From Legionella cincinnatiensis (GTDB lineage: Bacteria; Pseudomonadota; Gammaproteobacteria; Legionellales; Legionellaceae): 64,000 nt of DNA. The notes beneath the pieces are model-generated. The model saw only the letters and a list, made by a program, of their open reading frames with translations, was not told the DNA's origin and made no database searches. Positions 37,078 through 49,000 of the stretch are shown here, one piece after another. Position numbers and translations under genes: made by a program. The stretch spans positions 3,348,001 to 3,412,000 of the forward strand of contig NZ_UGNX01000001.1 of assembly GCF_900452415.1 (NCBI RefSeq), written 5' to 3'. Every line of letters starts with the position of its first letter. Positions within the stretch are counted from its first letter, which is position 1.

Positions 37078-40000
37078 GCCTCAACCTCAACCAATAATTC
37101 CAGGCTATAGTATCTCTGTTTGAGTTCAAATACGAGAGCATCTGCAATCACTTCTACATGAGGTGCAGCATTCATCGTAATATGAGTACCTGGAACCAAA
37201 ATAGATTTAAAAGATCCATGAACCAATTTCTGCCAATGCGCTTCCTGATGGGCAGGAAAATCATCAATAACCTCAGTATGGGCAAAAAAGAGTACTCTAC
37301 CTGGATAAGGATCTGGCTGATACTGATGCAAAAGCTGCCCATGCGCTTGCCAAGTATGCAAAAATCGCGGCAAAAACTCTGTGGATAATAATTCTTTTAA
37401 CTCAGAATCTTTGGCTCGATTCGCAATAAACTCTATTTTCTGCTCCAAAGTTTTTTGTGCCTGTAATTCAGCAACTGAAATCTGCAAATTACCTAATCCA
37501 TGTTGCATTAGATACATAAGAATTTCTTCTTGGCTCATCAATTTAGGTAAATGGGTATAAGCTGGCGTATCAATAAGTGCTACTAAGGGTATTGACTGTC
37601 CCGCTTGAGCCAATTGTCGTGCCATTTCGATGGCTACTGCGCCACCAAACGATGAACCCCCTAAAATATACGGGGGTTTTAAGCCAAACTGCTGTAAATG
37701 ATGCAGATAAGCAGCAGCCATAGATTCGATACTGGCAAAGGGTGTCCCCCCATCCAATAAAGGCGAACGTAATGCATACACGGCCTGATTTTCAGGGAGT
37801 GCGTTAGCAAGATCGCGGTAAAAATAAACATCGCCACCGATTGGATGAATGAGCACTAAGGGTATTTTATTTTCATGCGTTTTCCCTGCTTTAATTAAAA
37901 CTACCGGCGAGCGCGCTTTAGCAGTTTTTTCTTGTTCTTTTTCGATTAATGCCAATAAACCATCAATAGTAATTCGATTTAAGGACATTAACTCCAGGTG
38001 CACACCTAATTGTCGTTGCAATTGTGCACTCAATTGCACTGCAACCAGTGAGTCACCCCCTAAATCAAAAAAATCCTCATTATTTTTAAAGGACTCAATA
38101 CCCAATAACGTAGTCCATAAACCTCGTAAAACAGAGATAATATACTCACGATCACGAACAATAACCCTACTTGCTTGATTTGGTGACTTGACAACTGCTG
38201 CAGTTTTTCCAGCAGGTAACCAATATTCTGTTTTGGCAAAAGGATAAAGTACAGGAGATTCTCGTTCTTGTTTCGCCTCAGACGGTGCTTCTTCAAGAAT
38301 TAAATGAGCATTGGTTCCACCAATTCCAAAAGAACTGACTCCTGCACGCCGTGGACAATTACCTTGAGTCCAAGGCTTTAAAACGGTATTGACATAAAAA
38401 GGACTGGCAGCAAAATTGATTTTGCTGTTCGCAGACTGATAATGCAGAGTAGGAACTAATTGCTTATGATAAAGGCACAAAGTCGTTTTTATTAATCCGG
38501 CAATACCTGCTGCTACATCCAAATGTCCTATATTCGTTTTCACTGATCCAAGAGCACACGCCCCAGATGCAAGGCCTGAATCTTTGAAAACCTGGGTTAG
38601 TCCTTCCATTTCAATAGGATCCCCTAAAGCAGTTCCTGTTCCATGTGCTTCGATATAGCTGATGGTATCTGGTGAACACGCGGCACGTTGTTGTGCCAAT
38701 GTAATGACTTCAGCCTGTTTTTGAGGGCTAGGAGCAGTAAAACCAATTTTTTGGTGACCGTCATTATTAATGGCAGAAGCCTTAATTACTGCATAAATAA
38801 AATCTTCATCGGCTAAAGCGTTACTCAATGGCTTTAATACTACCAAACCAACACCCTGGCCTTCGAAAGTACCTTGAGCTTGAGCATCAAAAGCACGACA
38901 TTTGGCATCGGGCGAAAAAATCAATCCGGGTTGATATAAATAGCCTTGCTTTTCCAATTGACCAATAGACACCCCACCAGCTAAGGCGATATCACAATCA
39001 CCAGCATTTAGAGCCAGACATGCCTGATGTACTGCAACTAAAGAAGTGGAACATGCCGTCTGAATGGTGATTGCAGGTCCAGTCAAATTCAATTTATAAG
39101 CAATTTTGGTACACAAAAAATTGGCTTGCTGATGAATCATCAATTGAAATTGCCGTGATAAGTCATCTTGAGTTTGGTTCGGTAACACATGATCACTAAA
39201 ATAATTATTTTGCCCACAACCGGCAAAAAGTCCGATATCCCCTGCATAGTGATGTGGATTATAATTCGCGTCTTCCAATGCATGCCACGCACATTGCATT
39301 AATAAGCGATGCTGGGGATCCATAATCTCCGCTTCCGAAGCGGTATAACTAAAAAATTCAGCATCGAAGCATTTGATATCACTTAATTTACACTGGGCCT
39401 TAACATAATTCGGATGATCCACTAAAGAAGGATCTAATCCTTGCTCCAGTAACTCTTCGCGCGAATAATAAGTGAGTCCTTCTTTGCCAGTTTGTAAATT
39501 AAACCAAAATGTTTCTAAATCATCAGCACCAGGAAAACGGCCCGCCATACCGATGATGGCTATATCATCCCGTTTTAAAGAAAGCTGTATTCTTTTCTCT
39601 CCCATTTCTTCTGAATGTTTGTCTGCAGCTAAATAACCCAACAAGGCGCTAATTGAAGGATATTTAAATAAATCCAATACCGTAATCCGTGCTTTGATTG
39701 CTGCGGGTAATTTGCTAAAGAGCTTAATTAAGGAGATGGAGTGCCCTCCTAAATCAAAAAAATTATCCGCCACACCTACTTTGCTGACACCTAATACTTC
39801 TTCCCATAAAGAAGCTAAAAGTTTTTCTTGTTCTGTGGTAGGAAGTGCATAATGTGCACGTTTGGTCAAATTTGGCTTAGGTAGTGCTTTTCTATCTAAC
39901 TTACCATTAACCGTTAGTGGAAATTGCTCCAACTGCATATAGGTCTGGGGCAACATGTAATCGGGTAGTTGTTCTTTTAAAAAGTCGTGAAGTTGCGCTT

Positions 40001-43000
40001 CAACCACCCATTCAGACGCAGTAAAATAAGCAACTAAATTCTGCGCAAACTCGGCCACCACCGTTTGTTTTACCTGTGGGTGCATGCGCAGTACCGCTTC
40101 GATTTCAGCTAATTCAATACGGTGACCTCTGATTTTTACCTGAAAATCATTACGCCCTATAAATGCCAACTCGCCATTAGGCAACCATTTAGCCAGATCC
40201 CCGGTTTTATATAAGCGATTATATAATGGATGCGTCATAAACTGCTTCGCCGTTAAATCAGGGCGGTTTAAATACCCACGAGCCAAACATGCCCCGCCAA
40301 TATACAGATCACCAATAGCTCCTACCGGCATGGGCGTTAAATAATCATCTAATACATAAACCGATTCATGATGAAGAGGCCTACCAATACTCACTATTGG
40401 TGCATTTTGCTTAGAGTACGGCTCTCCCTTACCTACGTCCCGCACGGCTTGTCCGCAGGACATAGGATGGAGGTTAGTTACCCTAGAATATAATTTTGCC
40501 GTGGACCAAATGGTCGTTTCAGTAGGTCCATAAACATTAATCACCCTCTGTGCTTTAGCTAATGCTTTTGCTAATAACTCCGGAGCAAGTGCTTCACCGC
40601 CAATTAAAAATGTGGTGGACTCGCAATACTGCAAAGACTCTAATTTTAACTCACACACACTGGGGGTCATTTGAATAAAATCGAAGGAGCCACACTCTAA
40701 GACATCAAATAGGGGATTACCCAATTCTACTTTACCTCCTGTAAGCAGCGGCAAACCGTATTCCAAACCAAAAATATCGAACACAAAATGAGTCATACTG
40801 TAGGTACTAAGTGGCTTCTGCTCCGAAAAATATTCAGCTTGCATCGACACTAAAGTCTGCAAAAAAGCTCCATGCTCAATCATTACTCCTTTAGGCTGTC
40901 CTGTAGTACCGGATGTATAAAGAACATAAGCCAAATCGTCAGGCTTTAGCGGCCAATGCACATTGCTTGTCGCTTGTTGTGCTATCGCGAAAGCAGCATC
41001 AGGATCATCTAAAATTACCGCCTGTGGGAATTTATGCCTTACTGCACCACACGTTAAAACAAGTTTCGCTTGACTGTCTTCCAGAATATGCTGCACACGT
41101 TGCGCAGGCATTGCAGGATCTATGGGTAGATAAGCACTGCCTGCTTTGAGTACTGCCAATAATGCAATCATTAAATACTCATTTTTTTCCAGGCACAGTC
41201 CAATCAAACTGTCTTTTTCAAGAGTAGTTTGTTGGCGAATATAATGTGCTAACTGATTGGCGCGTTGATTTAATTGAGCATAACTGATCTGAGTCTGTTC
41301 ATGAACCAAGGCAATTCGCTCAGGATGCAAAGAAACTTGTTCTTCAAAATAATCAATAAAAGTGCGCGATAAAACAGGAGAACTGCTTGGTTCTGGCAAC
41401 CTCGATTCCATATAATTTAATTCATGCACCCTTTGCAAAGGATTTCGAGCAATTTGATCCAGCAAATAATTTAAAGTTGCCAGCAATTGCGTCATCAGTG
41501 ATGAATCAAATAATTCGCCAGCATAAGTAAGTTTAATCCTAAGCTGGCTTTCTTCTTCATCTGCAGCAAGCGATAAAGGATAATCACGTTTTTCAAAAGT
41601 ACTTTGGATCTTAAAAGACAATTGCTTTTCTGGATTTTCTACCGCCAGATTAGGATAATTCCCATACAGAAACAAGCAATCAAACAAGCGCTCCCCCTGA
41701 CGTTGTAACTTAGCCAAACTCATCGCACTTCGTTGATTTATTTCATTAGAAATTTCCTGCACACTACGAATGGCCTCTAACACACTAAGGCCATCATGGT
41801 GGGTGTGATCCACAATCATCGGCAGCGTATTAATGTACAACCCTACAGAGTGTTCCACCTGATCAACAGGTATGTTTCTCCCTGAAACAATAGTGCCTAC
41901 TACCGTTTGTTTACCATTGCCATAAATGCGCATTACTTTATGCCACGCATAAAGAATAATCGCATTTAAAGTGAGGCCCTGTTCTTGACTCATCATTTTA
42001 ATCTGTTTAAAGCGTTCTTGAGCTATGCAAATGGTCTGTTCTGATTGATGAATGATGTATTTGTAGTCGCTTAATTTAAGCTGTTTTTTACCCTGTTGCA
42101 GAAGGTTACTTAAATCCGCTTTATGTTCTATTTGGCCCATATACTGTTGCCAAAACGACTGATTTTCTAATTCTTGAACTTGTAAAAAATGCTGCGACTG
42201 TGCGTAAGCTGTATCTACCGTAAAATCAATACGTTCTTGACGAAACAACTTCATATACATTTCATGTACAAACCCAAGTAATAAGGGACCGCTCCAGCCA
42301 TCAATAATGGCATGATGTGCATTAAAAATACAGATATAAGATGTTTCCTCTTGTTTAATCAGCTGAATTCGAAACAAGTTCCCTTGGGTCAAATCATATG
42401 CTTTGTGCCTATCCTCTTGGATGAGCTGTTGTATTTTAAGATCTTGATTGTCTTTGTCCTGGCTTAAATCGATAAACTGCCAATGCAAATACCCAGTTTT
42501 ATCAATAACTTGTACTAATTCTTCATCGACCAAAAAGCGCAACCGTAAACTAGGATAACGTTGTTGTCCAAAACCCCATGCGCGTTGCAACAGATCAATG
42601 TTCAGCTCACGATCATAAGACCAGACAATTTGCATGCGGTAGGCTTCATCCTTTTGTCCTTGACTCATAAAATGATACATAAAACCCTGATGCAAACTAT
42701 TCGCCAAATAAACCCCATCCAGCTCGCGGTCGCGCTGTAATTTATCCAAGCAACGAGCGCTCACGCAATGATGGATATCACTTAGGGTTAAAAAGCTACG
42801 CGCTAAAGAACGTTGATGCTCAAGAATCATCAAGAGTTGCTTCTTATAAACTAAGGCCAAGCGATCGGTTACTTCTTGAGGCAGCTGAGTCCGAAATACC
42901 ATTCTTAAACGACCTTGATGAATCCCGCCAAAACAAGTAATACAATGCGTTTCTTGATTCTCCGAATGCATGGCCTGTCCAGAAGGCTCATCAACTACAT

Positions 43001-46000
43001 GCCAAAATTCAGATTGCTGCTCAAACTGACCCAGATAATTAAAACTAACCACGGGCATCTGGGCAATGGCATAACCCAACAACGCCCCATAACCAATTCC
43101 TTTATTAGGAATTTGCCGTATATTGTCTTTAATTTTCTTGATGCTGTGACCTAAATCATCACCCAACGCAAGGCGAACCGGATACAAACTCGTAAACCAA
43201 CCCACAGTTCGTGTCACATCAATGGAAGCAGCGATGTCTTCGCGACCATGCCCCTCCAAAGTCACATGATGAACGGCCTCACCACTAAGATCATTTAACG
43301 CATAAGCCAATGCGGTGAGTAACAAATCATTGATTTGGGTATGATAAGCACCATTCGCTTCTCTTAATAAAAAGGACGTGAATTCCTCGCCCAATTCCAA
43401 TTCGGCAACACTGAGTACGGACTGTTTCTCTAAAGCAGGTATCTCTTTTAAATCAACAACCACTTCCTGCCAATAAGCGCGCTCGTCCTCATGATACTCT
43501 GCATAATCCTGCAGCGCGTCAACCCATTGGCGGTAGCTACTGCCTTTAGCCCCTAAAGATTGCCCTTCATAAAGATGGTGTAAATCATCAGCCAATATCC
43601 GCCAACTCACGGCATCAACCAGTAAATGGTGCATGGCAATATAAATACGACTGCTTCCATCTGCATAACCTGACAAATAGGCAAAACAATACAACGGTCC
43701 TGTTGTTCCATTAAACCCAGACTGCCACAGTGTCATCTGCTCTTCTAATGCAGCCGCATCAAGACCACTGACATCCAATACCTGCACCTCTGAAAAGGCA
43801 CTCTCTGTATCATAATATTGCTCTATCCTTCCATCACGTTCGCGAAAACGAAGCCGAAATGCATCATGATGAGCTACTAATTGCTGCAAACAAGAACGCA
43901 AACGGCCCACATCCAAGGCAGGAGTTTTAATTAAAAAAGATTGATTCCAATGCCAACTCTTCGCAAAAGAGTGTGCGAAAAACCAATCTTGGATCGGTAA
44001 TAACCCTACCGACCCCCTCAATAATCCTTGCTCACCTGAGGCCAATACGCCCAACTCCGGCTCACAACGCGCTACCAGGTGCTCATGCAAACGACGTAGC
44101 GTGCGGCAGCTAAATAAATCCTTTACACTCACTTGCAATTGCAAACGTTGCCGTATCCGACTGATGAGCTGAATGCTGATGATGCTATCACCTCCTAAGC
44201 GAAAAAAATCATCATGTACACTCAAACCACCTGCTTTTATCCCTAATACCTCACTCCAGATAATACTCAATTGCTGCTCTAATTCGGTACTCGGTAATTC
44301 ATAATCTCTTCTTTGACCTTGGGCTGCCTCTGGAAGATTTTTTAGGTCCAACTTGCCATTGGCTGTTAAGGGAAAAGAATCTAAATGGACCAACCGCGTA
44401 GGAACCATGTATTCCGGCAAGCGCCTTGCTAATTGCTCCAGCATTACCTGCTCGTCTTGCTCGGCATCGCTGACGTAATAACCCACCAAATACGCTTGGC
44501 CCGATTGTTTCTTCACCACCACCAAACTTTGTTTCACCTGCGGACAGGCAAGCAACGCTTGCTCTATCTCGCCTAACTCGATTCTATGACCACGGATCTT
44601 CACTTGAAAATCATTACGGCCACAAAACTCCATATACCCATCTTCATGCCACCGCCCCAAATCACCGGTGCGATACACTTTTCCTAATTGCGGATGGGTG
44701 AAAAACTGACGTTGAGTAATCGCTTCATCACCCCAATAATTTAACGCAACCCCCATTCCTCCGATGTGGATTTCACCCATAACCCCCACAGGACAATGTG
44801 CTCCATCTTGATTAAGCACATACATATGCTGATTGGGCATGGCCACTCCATAAGGAATGCTACTCCAATTAGGATTCACTTCCTCGATGGGATACCAAAT
44901 CGACCAGATACTGCCTTCAGTCGCACCACCCAAACTCATCACCGTCGCCTCAGGGCAACTTGCTTTGAGCTTCTTCGGCAGTGAAACCGGTATCCAATCG
45001 CCACTTAATAAAAACGTCCGCAAAGAGGGCAATGGCCCTTCTGCTTCATCAACCAACAATCCAGCAAGCTGCGGCACCGTATTCCATAAACTGATTTGAT
45101 GCGTCTCAATCAAAGACAACCAATGCTTAGGTTCTTTGGTTTGCTCTTGCTCGGGAAATACAATACAACCGCCCGCAAGCAACAACCCATAAATATCATA
45201 AACCGACAAATCAAAACTTAATTCCGATAAAGCCAATACTTTATCTTTGCTGCTCACCCCAAAGTGTTCATTCACCGCTTCAATCGTATTTAATGCCCCG
45301 CGATGACTTATCGTCACCCCTTTAGGCTTGCCTGTCGAACCCGAGGTAAAAATGACATACGCCACATCATCGGCATGAACTTTGGGCTTTTCTAAACCCA
45401 AATCCACAGCATGCTCCAATGCGTCCTCGATAATCAAAACCTCATACTCATTAACTAGGGAAGCATAAGTCTCTTCGTGTGCTGCCATCTTGCGCGACAG
45501 CAAAACCAACTCGACCCCTCCCTGCTTTAATACCTCATGCACGCGTCCTAGCGGCCAGTCTACATGCAGGGGCAAATACGCATAACCTGCCTTCATAATC
45601 GATAACGTCGCTACAACCTGACTGTAACCCTTCTCACTCAGCACTGCAATTAAGCGGCCTTGACTGCCTGTGGCTAAAAGAGACGCCACCACCTGTTCGC
45701 TCGCTGACCATAATTCACCATGGCTATACTCTGCCTTTTTCCCTGCATCAATCACCGCGATTAACTCAGAACATCCCGCTACTTCTAAAGAGCGCTCATA
45801 AGCACTCACCAATGTCTCTTCACTGAATGCTCGGGGATACTGATTGGCAGCAGCAATAATTTCTTGATGTTTCTTGGGTAAATAGTGAGATAAATCAATA
45901 GAATGATTCCAATCTTGATGTGCTAAAGCCTTAATCAAATTACAGTAAATTTGATTCAAAGTCGCGATAAAATCTTCGGTAAATAATTGATCGACATACA

Positions 46001-49000
46001 GCCACTTACTCATAAAACAGTCACCTGTTTCTACTGCCTGCAAATCAATCCATGCCTGAGACGTTTGCCCACACCAATAGCGTTTTTCTTTGAACTCATC
46101 TGCTTGTAAGAAGGTTTCTGAGTCAAAGTGGTGTGATTTATTCCCCACCACCCCAGTAAATACAATCGGTGACGCAGCTTCAGTGGCGTCCAGTCCATGT
46201 AGTTTACTTAAAGCCCTTTGCACTTCCATTCCTGTATAAAGTGCGTGATTGATATCATCCCACATACGTTGATGCGTACGCTCAAAAGTATCAATCCAGT
46301 TTTTACCTAAATCTTTAAAATGGAATAAATCAGTCGTCGTAAAATCCCCCCAAATCGCATTAGCCTCATCATGGATGGCATAACGATTAAATAGCGTCAG
46401 GGTGATCAAAAATTCCTTATGTCCTGAGAAATAAGCCAGTACACTGCCATACAAACTCAACAAAACGGAAGAATAAGATACCTGATAATCACTGGCTTTT
46501 TGCTTAAATAAAGTCCAATCTTCTTTATCCACGAGCAAAGTATGGGCTGAAAAGGTAGGATATTCAATTTGCTCAGGGGCCTGTTTAAACGGAAAACTTG
46601 GGCGTAAAGGCATAGATGGAAGCATACCCTCCCAGTACTCTTTATCACGCACATACCAAATTGAATGCTTTAATAGCTGGTAGTATTCCTGATAATCTTT
46701 AAACGAAATACTAGGCGATGTGATTTGTTGCTCTGGATTACGATATAATGCACTGATTGCGCTGAAAAAAGATAAACGACTCTTAACGTCCAATAAAATT
46801 AAATCCGAGCTCACATGCAGCACCCACATAGTGCGAAACTGAGTGACTTCAAAAGCAAATAAAGGAAATGCTTGCGGATCATAAACCTGATGTGATAAAC
46901 GCTCTCGAATGAGTTGTAAATCTTTTTCATCGCCGGTCAAGTGACGATAATCATTCACTTTAATTGAATAATAAGGCGTTTCATCCAATGATAAAAATCG
47001 CTGTTGCAACTGTTCATAAGAATAAACCGTACGTAGCACAGGATATTCTTTAATCAAATAATTGATGATCGTTTCAAGTTTGGGGACATCAAGTGAAGGG
47101 TAATAATATTCACTATAGACATGATTAGATACGTTACCAATTTCATATTCACCTAAACGTCCCAATAGATAAGCTTTCTGAATTTCGGTCATTGGGAACC
47201 AAACATATTGCTCAGCACTGGGCAACAAAGGTAAAGCTGCTAAATCTGCTTCACTTAAAACACCTTTAAAATCACCTGGTGTATATTGCGGTTTGTCTTG
47301 ACGACTTTGGCAATGCGCTAGAATAGAATGTAAATGCTGGTGTAATGCATGCAGTAATTGTTGGGTTTTTTGCTCATCCAAGTGTGCATCAACTCTCAAT
47401 TTTAATCGGCCATCAACAATCATCCCTAATATATTGATTAGGTGGTAGTCCTGATTCTCCGAATGCATGGCCTGTCCAGAAGGCTCATCAACTACATGCC
47501 AAAATTCAGATTGCTGCTCAAACTGACCCAGATAATTAAAACTAACCACGGGCATCTGGGCAATGGCATAACCCAACAACGCCCCATAACCAATTCCTTT
47601 ATTAGGAATTTGCCGTATATTGTCTTTAATTTTCTTGATGCTGTGACCTAAATCATCACCCAACGCAAGGCGAACCGGATACAAACTCGTAAACCAACCC
47701 ACAGTTCGTGTCACATCAATGGAAGCAGCGATGTCTTCGCGACCATGCCCCTCCAAAGTCACATGATGTACACTCTCACCACTGAGGTCATTTAACGCAT
47801 AAGCCAATGCGGTGAGTAACAAATCATTGATTTGGGTATGATAAGCACCATTCGCTTCTCTTAATAAAAAGGACGTGAATTCCTCGCCCAATTCCAATTC
47901 GGCAACACTGAGTACGGACTGTTTCTCTAAAGCAGGTATCTCTTTTAAATCAGCAACCACTTCTTGCCAATAAGCACGCTCGTCCTCATGATACTCTGCA
48001 TAATCCTGCAACACGTCAACCCATTGGCGGTAGCTACTGCCTTTAGCCCCTAAAGATTGCCCCTCATAAAGATGGTGTAAATCATCAGCCAATATCCGCC
48101 AACTCACGGCATCAACCAGTAAATGGTGCATAGCAACATAAATACGACTGCTTCCATCCGCATAACCTGACAAATAGGCAACACAATACAACGGGCCTGT
48201 TGTTCCATTAAACCCCGACTGCCACAGTGTCATCTGCTCTTCTAATGCAGCCACATCAACACCGCTGACATCCAATACCTGTAAACCCGCAAAGGCACTC
48301 TCTGCATCATAATATTGCTCTATCGTGCCATCTCGTTCGCGAAAACGAAGCCGAAATGCATCATGATGAGCTACTAATTGCTGCAAACAAGAACGCAAAC
48401 GGCCCACATCCAAGGCAGGAGTTTTAATTAAAAAAGATTGATTCCAATGCCAACCTTTCGCAAAAGAGTGTGCGAAAAACCAATCTTGGATCGGTAATAA
48501 CCCTACCGACCCCCTCAATAATCCTTGCTCACCTGAGGCCAATACGCCCAACTCCGGCTCACAACGCGCTACCAGGTGCTCATGCAAACGACGTAGCGTG
48601 CGGCAGCTAAATAAATCCTTTACACTTACTTGCAATTGCAAGCGTTGCCGTATGCGGCTGATGAGCTGAATGCTGATGATGCTGTCTCCTCCTAAGCGGA
48701 AAAAATCATCATGAACACTCAAACCACCTGCTTTTATCCCTAAGACCTCACTCCAGATAACACTCAATTGCTGCTCTAATTCGGTACTCGGTAATTCATA
48801 ATCTCTTCTTTGACCTTGGGCTGCCTCTGGAAGATTTTTTAGGTCCAACTTGCCATTGGCTGTTAAGGGAAAAGAATCTAAATGGACCAACCGCGTAGGA
48901 ACCATGTATTCCGGCAAGCGCCTTGCTAATTGCTCCAGCATCACCTGCTCGTCTTGCTCGGCATCGCTGACGTAATAACCCACCAAATACGCTTGGCCCG

